A DNA stretch of 9,287 nt from an uncultured Oscillospiraceae bacterium (lineage in GTDB: Bacteria > Bacillota > Clostridia > Oscillospirales > Acutalibacteraceae): assembly GCA_902489595.1 (NCBI GenBank), contig CABUAS010000072.1, positions 1-9,287 of the forward strand, in the 5' to 3' direction. The notes beneath the pieces were generated by a model. That model searched no databases and was not told where the DNA came from. It saw only the letters and a list, made by a program, of their open reading frames with translations. Shown here in pieces: positions 1 through 6,962 of this stretch (positions are counted from its first letter, which is position 1; the number at the start of each line of letters is the position of its first letter). The translations under genes and the position numbers were made by a program.

Positions 1-27
1 TAAAGTATTTATTAATTTAATAATCAT
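1..27 (-). CDS. Start of an unidentified gene directly behind the RHS gene (partial; immunity gene candidate)
   Basis: Only the first nine codons are in the window. They read MIIKLINTL from an ATG at 27-25 with no stop before the window edge. The start is supported by a strong Shine-Dalgarno, AAGGAG at 39-34, followed by a 6-nt spacer; its first base overlaps the last base of the RHS stop codon. The gap to the RHS stop is 11 nt, so the two genes are almost certainly co-transcribed and probably translationally coupled. In RHS and other polymorphic toxin loci, the gene immediately after the toxin commonly encodes the cognate immunity protein. That role is inferred from position only, because nine residues do not identify a family. 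It could also be an unrelated small membrane protein, or a short ORF that ends just outside the window. Confidence 0.5.
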
Positions 28-38
28 TATTTACTCCT

Positions 39-602
39 TTAATTATATGCAGGTTGTTGCTGATAAAAAAATTGAGATGCGTCCTGTCCTACTAAAACAC
101 AGTATGTGGCTAGTAAAAACCAACCAGTAACACTTATATTAGAATAAAATGATTCATATGAATTATCATTTAATTTAACAGAGTTTTCATATTCAAAACC
201 TATTTTAAGTTGTGTAACATCAATTTTTATTCCAAAAGTATTTATTGCATTCTCATTTGTATATGAACCGCTTATTCCAAAATCATCTAAACCCAAACTT
301 AAATTAACTGTAAGTTTGTTAATATTCACCTTTAATCCTGCTGAAGAGCGTAGCCAATCGTCACTTCGTCCTTTTGCATAAACAGAAATAGGTTTTGAAG
401 AATTTCCTTTTTTATAAATAGTGGTTTTTGTTTTAGAACCTGTTTTTGCAGTTACAAAGAAACTCAAATAGTTTCCTAAATGTTCTTTTTCATAGTTTGG
501 AAAATGATTTTCAATTGTAAATCCTGCACCGAAAGTATTACGAGCCCAAGATTTTACTTTGCTCCAAGCCTTAGAAAAACATTTTTTTACACTCTTCCAG
601 AA
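39..602 (-). other. Variable C-terminal tail (candidate effector domain) of the RHS protein
   Basis: Residues 2066-2252 follow the end of the RHS core (NPINRLDDNGN). The first ~25 residues are basic and aromatic (KSVKKCFSKAWSKVKSWAR). The middle is rich in alternating polar and hydrophobic residues typical of beta-strands (VNINKLTVNLSLGL, FGIKIDVTQLKIGFEY). A hydrophobic stretch at about 2221-2237 (ISVTGWFLLATYCVLVG) precedes a polar end (QDASQFFYQQQPAYN). I see no HNH, Ntox, deaminase or ADP-ribosyltransferase motif. The DNA is visibly more A+T rich than the central part of the gene, which fits a tail exchanged separately from the shell. By analogy with other RHS proteins it is the likely effector. 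Its activity is unknown, and the hydrophobic segment would also suit membrane insertion. Confidence 0.6.
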
Positions 603-3600
603 ATTCCCATTATCGTCTAAGCGATTTATTGGATTATTTCCACAATAAGCAAACATGTTTTTATCAAGCATACCCTGACCTGTTTGAATAATTCCGTCCG
701 CATTGATAAACCTGCACATATCAGGGGAATAGTATCTTGTTTTGAGATAATACCATTCTGTTTCCTGATCATAGTAATAACTACGATAAAGGATAGGGTT
801 GAGATTTGCAATTTTTGCAATCTGCAAATCAACCTCGCTGAATGAATTTGTTTCAGGTTTGATTGCAGTTTCATCGGCGTTTGACGGGTCGATGTGGTCA
901 TCGACCCCTACAGAATCCTCGTTATTTTGCGGGAGGGCACGGAGACCCTCCCCTACAGATTCATCAATATCATTTGACGGGTTTGTAGGTTCGTCGGTGG
1001 ATTCTGTAATTTCATTGCCGTCTTTGTCGGTAACTGCGATAACCTTACCCCAAGCATCGTATGCGTACTTTACAAGAACATTTCCGTCAGCATCAGCAAT
1101 ACCGATAACATCGTTCTGAGCGTTCTTAACATAATAGTATTCCGTATCATTGTAAATAAATCCAAAAATGTCGGAGTTATTATCATACATAAATACAAGT
1201 GTATTATCGCCTGTTTTCTGTCCTGCAAGGATAGAACCGTTGTAGAAATATTCAGTTTTTGTGCCGTTTACGGTTTTTGATGTTCTTAAGCCGTCACCGT
1301 TGTAGGTGTAGGCAATTTCATTATCACCGTCAGAAATACCTTGTAACTGCCTTCCCATCCAAGAAAGTTCTTTGCTTCCAATGGTTAACGGATTGCCGAT
1401 TTCATCGTAGGTGATTTCTTCACCATTGAAATTGGTAAGCAAATCGCTCCAAGTGGAATCGTCGTAAGTCCACGTTTTTGTTGAAAGCGGAACGTTGAGT
1501 TCAGCGGTTGTGTAATCATACTCGTTTTGTTCTGTTATATTACCGTTCGTGTATGAATATGTTGTTGTTTTGCCTGCTTTTTCGTCATTAACACGAGTCA
1601 GCTGATTAAGAGAATCATACTCATAACTTGTGGTGTATGTGCCGTCGGTTAAGATTAAAATATTGCCAAGTTTATCGTAAGTGTAGGTGAGCGTGCCTGT
1701 TGGTGTAGTTACAGATTTAACAAGCGTTGTTGTGCGTTGGTCATTGTTAACGGTAACATCTTCGTAGGTGAAGTTTGTATCAAAAGCACCGATGTGTTTG
1801 CTTTCCAGTCTGCCGAGTTTATCGTAGGTGTATTTCACCTTTTCGGCACCGTTCCACGTTACTTTGTAGATTTGGTCAGGCATTTCGCCGTCTTTCTGAA
1901 CACCGTAGGTGTAGCCGATTGTCTGCGTGCCGAGCGGTGAAAAATGCTTTATGCCTGTTAAATAATTGGTCTTGTCGGCATAGGTGAAGTCGGTATACGA
2001 AAGCAGTTCGCCGCCGTTCTTTGCCGTGCCTGAGTATTCACGCTGAGATACAACACGCTCCGCAAGGTCGTAAGTAAACCTTGTATTTGAATTGGTGAAA
2101 TAGTCGGTAATCTGCGCAACAGAGCCGTTGTTACCGTATGAGTAAGTAACCCTTTGGTTATCATCACCATTATACCGCTTTTCAGTCTGTCGGTCAAATG
2201 AATCATACGAAAAGTCTACATAGTCTCCATTGCCGTAGGTTTGCTTTGCAAGCAGACCTGCCGCATTGTAGTCCATTTCGGACAGCGTTTTCCAATTCGA
2301 GCCGTTGCCGACCTTGTTTGCAGTAGTTCTGCCGAACTTGTCGTATTCAAACTTGTACTGCAAAGCGCCGTTAACATTAATGTTTTGCAATCTGTCTTTG
2401 CTGTAATCGTAGCTGTTTGTTACTCCCGATGATGAAACGGAAAGCAGGGAATTGTTGTTTGCATCGTATTCATATTCGGTTGTAACATCATTCGCATTTG
2501 TTACGTTTGTGAGCGTGCCCTTGTTTTCGTCATAATCATAGGACGTGCTGTTTCCACGCTCGTCAATTGATTTTGAAACGAAGTTGCCTTTTGATGCATA
2601 TTCCGTTTCGGTTACGATAGTTTTATCGTATGTTTGCTCTACAGGGTAGAAATACCATTTCTGCGATTCGTAAAGCTTGTTTTTGTCACAGGTGGACTGC
2701 TTAACAATTCTGCGGTCCTTGATTTCTTTATCGCCGTACTGACCGTTCAGGCACATTTTGAAGCCTGATGCTTCGGTGTAAATTGCAAAGCTGCCGTCAT
2801 CCTGCTCTATAAGTTGGAATCTTTGAGCATTTGATTTGTTGCCTGCGTGGAGCTGAAGCTCTGTGCCCGCCGAAGATGATGCACTTTTAACATCCATATA
2901 TGCATTGGAAAATGCCGACGCTTTGAGATAGAAAACATCTGTTTTGCCCGAGGACTCGGCAGTCCATGTCAGCTTGTCTGCAGAATATGAATTTGCCGCA
3001 GCACGCACATACGGCGTGGTTTTAACGGGCGTGTTTATCTCGCACGAATCGATTGCATGGCCCGAATAGGCGTTAACAATAAAGTATTCCTTGCCGCTTT
3101 CGATTTTGGTAGCAGGCTTGCGCGAGGTAATTCGTGTTTTTGTTAAATTGCCCTTATCGTCATAAGCAAATCCATATTCAAGACCGTCTGACGAGAGGGC
3201 GTTTGTCATCTGCTTTTTATTGTTGTAATTGTACAGATACTTACTGCCCGACGGGTTGAGCATTTTTGCCATCTGATTTCCGTAGTAGGAAAAGGTTGAA
3301 TTGGTTTTGGCAATGTCCACTACAGAGGTTACGTTGCCGTCCTTATCATAATCATAGGTCTGGCCGAACTGCTCTTTATAGCAGAATGCGCCCGTCTGAT
3401 AAGCGTTGTTTACATTATGGTCGTAGGTAAACAGAAATGCAATGCTGCCGTAATCCTCAGGCATTACAATTTGATCTGCAAGGAACTGCCACTTGTCCTT
3501 TATATCAGGGTTGAAATATTTGTTGATACAGCCGAGCCATTTGCCGTTTTTATCGTAATAGTCAATGGCGATTTCAAAATGCGGCTTGTAGGTTTCGGAA

Positions 3601-6600
3601 TTTTTAACGCCGTTCAGCGGAGCAGAAAATGCATACGCCCACGCACCGTAGGAAAATACATCGCCCTTTTTGCCCGAAACGTTGATATACTGCCTCTGCC
3701 TTTTGTGATTGCTTTCAACCGAGCCTGTGAGCTTCGCGCAGTTGTCAAAGCCCGTCAGATCTGCCCAGGTTATGGAGCTTGAGCCGCCGTCGTTTCCCCA
3801 CGCAGTAAAGCCGTTGTTGAACGCTGAATTTTCAATAAGGTTAAAGGTGCTTGCATTTTCGCTTTTTTCAAGCTGAATATCGTCAAACCAAACTGTGCCG
3901 TAAGCGTTTGGATTAAACCCAAATGCAGTCTCTACCGAACTGCCTGCGGGAACATCAAAGGTTATCGATCTTCGTTCCCAACCGTTAGTGGAAGGTGTTT
4001 TTTCAATATCGTAATAAGTGTTTTGTACTTTTGCAAACATCTGCACGCCTGCGCCGGGGATAGTTTTGCCGTCAGTAAAAATGTAGGCAGACAGGGTGTA
4101 TGTGCCTGCTGGCAGACCCGTAATAGTCTGAACTGCGTTTACACGGCCGCCGTTTGATGCGGATTTTGTAACTTTAACAGATGAATTCGTAATGTTCTTT
4201 TTGGAACTGTCAACTGTAACGGACGCACCCGCTGAATTGCTTATATATGTCCAATAATCGTCAATTCCCCTTGTAAAGCCGGGGTTTTTAATGTAGTTTG
4301 TAGTTGTTTGCAGAACGCGGGATTCGGAAATCAGTTTGTTTGCTTTTCCGCTTGTGTTATTGCCGCTGTTCAGTTTAAAGAACTGTGCAGAGCCGTCTGT
4401 GTTTGAAACAGTGCCCGTTGTCTGTGCAAAATCGTTGAACTGATATGTGTAACTTCTGTTTTGAATATCGGTTATTGTCGTTTCGTTTTGCAGATATTTA
4501 AAATTATAACTTTCAAGCGCTTCTTCATCTGCCGAACGCCACGTCATTGTTTTAACTCTTTGCTGATTTGATTCATCATATTCAAGATAAGTGTTTGTAC
4601 CGTCAATACCGTTTATGTATTTGATAAGATGATTGCCGTGATAGTTGATTTCGTATTCTTCACCGTCAGCAAATTTAACTTTAACCAAACAGCCGTTTCT
4701 GTAATCAAAACTTGTTCTTCTTCCGGCAGGGTCTTCTATATGTGCAAGATATTTTGTATTTTTTGTTGAATATATATATTTATATTCTCTGCCTGCACCG
4801 TCTTTAACTACAGAAATCTGATTGCTCGTGTTATATTTAATTGTTACCGATGTACCTGACGGATTTTTTATACACAGTAAACGGCCTGCGCTGTTAAAAT
4901 ACATCTTGTTTTCATCTTTATCGGTAATGACATAATTAGCATTAATTCCATCAGTCTTTGTACTCTCATCAACCACCTTGAGTGTATAGCCTAAGCCGTC
5001 TTCATCTTTACCGGTTGTGTTATTGCCATTTTCAAAGTAGAAGTAATGTATTGTGCCGTCAGAATCGTTCAGATAATATTTGTAGCCGTTATTCCAGTTT
5101 TCTCCGCCTTGTTTTACAAGGTACATTTGATAATTAGTTTGAATATGTGTACCGATAAAGCCGTATTTGGCGTCACCTTTATTTGAGTTATATACAAGTG
5201 AAATATTTACAGGCATTAAATTGCCGCCTGCATCCTCTGTGAGAGGCTGAGAAAATATAAAGTTGCCGTTGTAATTGTTGACGCTTGCAGTACCGCCTCT
5301 GCCTGCAGCTATATCCGTAAATGACCAGTAATCCTCGTAGCCTGACATATTTCTGTATGAAACAGTCAGAACCGGTCTGTTGCTTGTGTATGTTGTATAG
5401 TTTATTGAATAAAACCAGGCCTTAGCCGCCGCAGTTTTGGTGGTTGAAAGTGATACACCGTAATTTGAATAATCACCCGAATACCAGCCACGGACAATGT
5501 CTGTAATTTCAACTTCACGGAAAGAGGTTAAATCCGTATCTTCGGTTAGCATTAAATAGTCTGAAATGTTGGCGTCACTGTGTGGTCCGTTATGCCATGT
5601 GACTGTTTTTTCATCCCAGTTTTCAGTAAGGCGCTTAACATTTACATCAAGACCAAATTCACATTTGCGCAGACCGAGATAAAGCCTTGCATCTACAACT
5701 TTGTCTGCAACGCCGAGTGTGGGCAGGTTAGTGAATTTCATATAACTTTCGGTCTGACCGTAGCCGTAAATATTGCCTACATAGAGGCTTCCCATATCGT
5801 CTGTTCCCGATGCTTTGTAGCATTTATCTGGGTTTTGAGAAGAAACAAAGGCAGACTGAACCTCTTTAGCGTCCTGATGTGTTTTAAGCATAGGGTCGGC
5901 AATAACAGGATATTCTCTGTCATCGGCATTCAGCCATTCGCTGTCAAGTGTTGTTTTTACTGTAAATGTGTTATTTTTGATAGCGGTAAGAGTTAAAGTA
6001 ATATTATTTGAAGTAGCACCCTGAGAGTCTTCCATAAACGGAGCGGTCAGAGTGTAAATTACTGTACCGTCTGCTGACTGCAGTTCAATTGTTTTAGTGT
6101 CAGCCTGAACAGGTGTAAGTCCGTTTGCTTTATATATTGATGTGAATTCTGACGGTGCGTTATTTTTATTTAAAATTATGTTTTCTTTAACGCCGTCAGA
6201 GCCGACAATGTATTCCAAATCGGTGTTTTTATATACATCTTTGTATGTTACGGTTGATGAAAGATTTTCAAGTGTAGTCGGATCGTCATCTGTTTCATTT
6301 TTCTTGATTTCAGCAGTGCTTTTAGCGGCATTTTCATAGTACCAAGAAATTTTATAACCGTCTTTTTCAAGACGAACCAATTTTTTTCCGTTTGTTTTCT
6401 TTGAAAGGCGAACGCTGTAATCAGCCGTGCGGTTCGTCAAATCCTTGTTTTTCAGTACAGATTTTTCGTTTTCGGAATCGTCCGCATCAACTTCGTCAAG
6501 TGTGTTATCGTAATCCACCCATTCGCCGTTTTGCTCAAAATGAACGGGTACGGAATACTGCGCAGCCTGAATGGTGCCGTCGCTCATACGGAACTGCTTT

Positions 6601-6797
6601 GTGTTTTCATCACGCATATCCGTATCTTCATAAAGAATATGTGCAGGTTCATCGGGTAAAACTTCTTCCTCTGCAATTTCTTCTTCAGCTGAATCGGCTA
6701 TATCATATGCCTGCGCCATTACAGATACAGGGCTGGCAAACATAACCGCAGCTAAAATCAGCGCTATTATATTTCGGAATATTTTTGAGCTTTTCAT
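39..6797 (-). CDS. Giant secreted DNRLRE / RHS (YD-repeat) protein with lectin modules and a variable C-terminal tail
   Basis: A 2252-residue protein. The chosen start is the ATG at 6797-6795 (MKSSK), because GAGGAG lies 8 nt upstream; an in-frame TTG at 6812 lies upstream of this Shine-Dalgarno and is unlikely to be used. Residues 1-30 form a Sec signal peptide (basic KSSKIFR, hydrophobic IIALILAAVMFASP, cleavage near AQA). An acidic linker follows at about 31-55. Residues ~303-483 resemble a DNRLRE/CBM96-type module (LYLGL, ENWDEKTVTW, GVSL). YD repeats start near 650. Two tandem carbohydrate-binding-like beta-sandwiches lie at ~831-985 (NYIKNPGF ... VWFDDIQLE) and ~986-1141. More YD repeats at ~1148-1222 are interrupted by a ricin-like beta-trefoil at ~1230-1389, and resume at ~1410-1880 (YTYDKLGRL, YTYDKLGNI, YEYDSLNQL). 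The RHS core is at 1887-2065 (YDAWGKVI ... LKTRYYSPDMCRFINADG ... GNNPINRLDDNGN), and a 187-residue unassigned tail follows. There is no LPXTG sorting signal and no obvious wall-anchoring repeat. RHS shells usually encapsulate and deliver a C-terminal effector, while lectin modules suggest glycan binding at the surface. Toxin versus adhesin is not settled by the sequence. Confidence 0.93.
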   Translation of the reverse strand: MKSSKIFRNIIALILAAVMFASPVSVMAQAYDIADSAEEEIAEEEVLPDEPAHILYEDTDMRDENTKQFRMSDGTIQAAQYSVPVHFEQNGEWVDYDNTLDEVDADDSENEKSVLKNKDLTNRTADYSVRLSKKTNGKKLVRLEKDGYKISWYYENAAKSTAEIKKNETDDDPTTLENLSSTVTYKDVYKNTDLEYIVGSDGVKENIILNKNNAPSEFTSIYKANGLTPVQADTKTIELQSADGTVIYTLTAPFMEDSQGATSNNITLTLTAIKNNTFTVKTTLDSEWLNADDREYPVIADPMLKTHQDAKEVQSAFVSSQNPDKCYKASGTDDMGSLYVGNIYGYGQTESYMKFTNLPTLGVADKVVDARLYLGLRKCEFGLDVNVKRLTENWDEKTVTWHNGPHSDANISDYLMLTEDTDLTSFREVEITDIVRGWYSGDYSNYGVSLSTTKTAAAKAWFYSINYTTYTSNRPVLTVSYRNMSGYEDYWSFTDIAAGRGGTASVNNYNGNFIFSQPLTEDAGGNLMPVNISLVYNSNKGDAKYGFIGTHIQTNYQMYLVKQGGENWNNGYKYYLNDSDGTIHYFYFENGNNTTGKDEDGLGYTLKVVDESTKTDGINANYVITDKDENKMYFNSAGRLLCIKNPSGTSVTIKYNTSNQISVVKDGAGREYKYIYSTKNTKYLAHIEDPAGRRTSFDYRNGCLVKVKFADGEEYEINYHGNHLIKYINGIDGTNTYLEYDESNQQRVKTMTWRSADEEALESYNFKYLQNETTITDIQNRSYTYQFNDFAQTTGTVSNTDGSAQFFKLNSGNNTSGKANKLISESRVLQTTTNYIKNPGFTRGIDDYWTYISNSAGASVTVDSSKKNITNSSVKVTKSASNGGRVNAVQTITGLPAGTYTLSAYIFTDGKTIPGAGVQMFAKVQNTYYDIEKTPSTNGWERRSITFDVPAGSSVETAFGFNPNAYGTVWFDDIQLEKSENASTFNLIENSAFNNGFTAWGNDGGSSSITWADLTGFDNCAKLTGSVESNHKRQRQYINVSGKKGDVFSYGAWAYAFSAPLNGVKNSETYKPHFEIAIDYYDKNGKWLGCINKYFNPDIKDKWQFLADQIVMPEDYGSIAFLFTYDHNVNNAYQTGAFCYKEQFGQTYDYDKDGNVTSVVDIAKTNSTFSYYGNQMAKMLNPSGSKYLYNYNNKKQMTNALSSDGLEYGFAYDDKGNLTKTRITSRKPATKIESGKEYFIVNAYSGHAIDSCEINTPVKTTPYVRAAANSYSADKLTWTAESSGKTDVFYLKASAFSNAYMDVKSASSSAGTELQLHAGNKSNAQRFQLIEQDDGSFAIYTEASGFKMCLNGQYGDKEIKDRRIVKQSTCDKNKLYESQKWYFYPVEQTYDKTIVTETEYASKGNFVSKSIDERGNSTSYDYDENKGTLTNVTNANDVTTEYEYDANNNSLLSVSSSGVTNSYDYSKDRLQNINVNGALQYKFEYDKFGRTTANKVGNGSNWKTLSEMDYNAAGLLAKQTYGNGDYVDFSYDSFDRQTEKRYNGDDNQRVTYSYGNNGSVAQITDYFTNSNTRFTYDLAERVVSQREYSGTAKNGGELLSYTDFTYADKTNYLTGIKHFSPLGTQTIGYTYGVQKDGEMPDQIYKVTWNGAEKVKYTYDKLGRLESKHIGAFDTNFTYEDVTVNNDQRTTTLVKSVTTPTGTLTYTYDKLGNILILTDGTYTTSYEYDSLNQLTRVNDEKAGKTTTYSYTNGNITEQNEYDYTTAELNVPLSTKTWTYDDSTWSDLLTNFNGEEITYDEIGNPLTIGSKELSWMGRQLQGISDGDNEIAYTYNGDGLRTSKTVNGTKTEYFYNGSILAGQKTGDNTLVFMYDNNSDIFGFIYNDTEYYYVKNAQNDVIGIADADGNVLVKYAYDAWGKVIAVTDKDGNEITESTDEPTNPSNDIDESVGEGLRALPQNNEDSVGVDDHIDPSNADETAIKPETNSFSEVDLQIAKIANLNPILYRSYYYDQETEWYYLKTRYYSPDMCRFINADGIIQTGQGMLDKNMFAYCGNNPINRLDDNGNFWKSVKKCFSKAWSKVKSWARNTFGAGFTIENHFPNYEKEHLGNYLSFFVTAKTGSKTKTTIYKKGNSSKPISVYAKGRSDDWLRSSAGLKVNINKLTVNLSLGLDDFGISGSYTNENAINTFGIKIDVTQLKIGFEYENSVKLNDNSYESFYSNISVTGWFLLATYCVLVGQDASQFFYQQQPAYN
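880..913. repeat. Palindromic repeat unit A, embedded in frame in the RHS core
   Basis: A 34-bp unit beginning TTTGACGGG and ending CCCCTACAG (plus strand). It contains a perfect inverted repeat, GGGTCGATG (886-894) and CATCGACCC (899-907), with a TGGT loop. It shares both ends and its length with unit B at 925-958, exactly 45 bp away. It is translated in frame as part of residues ~1962-1973 (SVGVDDHIDPSN). It lies in a ~65-residue segment that separates YDAWGKVIAVTDKDG from NLNPILYRSYYYD, two parts of the RHS core that are usually nearly adjacent. Confidence 0.75.
925..958. repeat. Palindromic repeat unit B, embedded in frame in the RHS core
   Basis: A 34-bp unit beginning TTTTGCGGG and ending CCCCTACAG (plus strand). 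The stem arms are GGGAGGG (931-937) and CCCTCCC (946-952) around an 8-nt loop; in the mRNA sense a U-G pair extends the stem to 8 bp. The outer ends match unit A but the stem sequence differs while pairing is kept, as expected of a family of small hairpin elements. It is translated as SVGEGLRALPQN (residues ~1947-1958). Confidence 0.75.
973..981. repeat. Remnant end of a third palindromic repeat unit
   Basis: TTTGACGGG is identical to the first nine bases of unit A and lies 48 bp from the equivalent end of unit B, again a multiple of three. The stem and the CCCCTACAG end are missing. It is translated in the NPSND segment (residues ~1939-1943), which echoes the DPSNAD made by unit A. It could be a decayed copy, or a coincidence of nine bases; the matching encoded peptide favours a copy. 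Confidence 0.4.
2631..3110 (-). other. Ricin-like beta-trefoil lectin module inside the YD-repeat shell
   Basis: Residues ~1230-1389 break the YD-repeat pattern and read as a ricin-B-like lectin: an opening ESGKEYFIVNAYSGHAID, an internal FQLIEQDDGSFAIYTEASG with KMCLNG, and a closing QKWYFYPVEQ. These are the usual R/QxW-like and DGSFxI signatures of RICIN-type repeats, with SNAQRFQLI and ESQKWYFYP as two repeat ends. YD repeats flank it on both sides (AYDDKGNLTK before, DYDENKGTLT after), so it is an insertion into the shell rather than a terminal module. Glycan binding is the known role of the fold; the ligand is unknown. Confidence 0.65.
3375..4307 (-). other. Two tandem carbohydrate-binding-like beta-sandwich modules in the RHS protein
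   Basis: Residues ~831-985 open with NYIKNPGF, contain GLPAGTYTLSAYI and end in VWFDDIQLEKSENAS, a pattern typical of CBM4/9-like jelly-rolls in Gram-positive surface proteins. Residues ~986-1141 open in a similar way (NLIENSAFNNGFTAW) and include YINVSGKKGDVFSYGAWAYA, but lack a clean WFDDIQL ending, so the second copy is the more diverged. Both precede a return to YD repeats (TYDYDKDGNVTSVVD). They are probably ligand-binding or spacer modules exposed on the outside of the protein; specificity cannot be read from the sequence. Confidence 0.6.
5349..5891 (-). other. DNRLRE-type domain near the N-terminus of the RHS protein
   Basis: Residues ~303-483 run from KTHQDAKEV to NRPVLTVSYR. They contain LYVGNIYGYGQTESYMKF, the ARLYLGLRK strand, NVKRLTENWDEKTVTW and VRGWYSGDYSNYGVSLS, which match the organisation of DNRLRE/CBM96-like domains found before RHS repeats in secreted Firmicutes proteins. 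The known family role is binding or surface display. Here it separates the acidic N-terminal leader from the YD shell. Confidence 0.65.
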
Positions 6798-6837
6798 TTT
6801 TACTCTCCTCAATGTTTATTCAAAATAAATACAATTA

Positions 6838-6866
6838 ATTTTTAAATTTATGGAAGAAATTTTCAA
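6838..6866 (-). promoter_or_regulatory. Weak candidate promoter for the RHS gene
   Basis: On the minus strand, TTGAAA (6866-6861) is followed after 17 bp by AAAAAT (6843-6838), which matches only four of six positions of TATAAT. Its position, about 40 bp before the RHS start and after the terminator at 6904-6943, is where a promoter is needed. The -10 match is poor, so the gene may need an activator, or the true promoter may be elsewhere in 6813-6900. Confidence 0.22.
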
Positions 6867-6878
6867 TGATTTATGATA

Positions 6879-6889
6879 ATCGCATAATC
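6879..6889. promoter_or_regulatory. Possible regulatory half-site upstream of the RHS gene
   Basis: ATCGCATAATC (plus strand) matches 10 of 11 bases of the arm ATCGTATAATC of the palindrome in front of the response regulator gene (8986-8996). No second arm is present. The hexamer ATAATC also occurs at 6876-6881, 8 bp from its copy inside this site. A shared DNA-binding protein would explain the match, but A+T-rich DNA makes chance similarity possible. Confidence 0.25.
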
Positions 6890-6903
6890 TGAGAGGATAA
6901 ATG

Positions 6904-6943
6904 CAGAAAAACAGAAGAGGCCGACAAATAAATGTCAGCCTCT
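6904..6943 (-). terminator. Intrinsic terminator after the histidine kinase gene
   Basis: On the minus strand, AGAGGCTGAC (6943-6934) pairs with GTCGGCCTCT (6925-6916) over an 8-nt loop, giving a 10-bp stem with one U-G wobble. TCTGTTTTT follows, ending at 6907. It lies 19 bp after the kinase stop codon and 107 bp before the RHS start. It should end most of the regulator-kinase transcript, so the RHS gene probably has its own promoter or depends on read-through. Confidence 0.8.
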
Positions 6944-6962
6944 GTGGAAGTTATATTGTATA

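Noticed and set aside
880..981. The spaced palindromic units as a CRISPR array
   Set aside because: There are only two full units, with differing stems, an in-frame 11-bp gap and no spacer-like diversity; the region is translated as part of the RHS protein.
799..1119. A 106-codon open frame on the plus strand across the palindromic repeats
   Set aside because: It is antisense to the RHS core. The opposite frame gives a clear family match, and this one has no recognisable domain or start signal.
5580..5996. A 138-codon open frame on the plus strand
   Set aside because: It is antisense to the DNRLRE-encoding part of the RHS gene, has no convincing ribosome binding site, and its cysteine- and valine-rich sequence is typical of a reverse-frame shadow.
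6798..6812. An upstream TTG start at 6812 for the RHS gene, adding MRRVK
   Set aside because: The TTG lies just upstream of the GAGGAG Shine-Dalgarno that serves the ATG at 6797, and the signal peptide is more standard from MKSSK.
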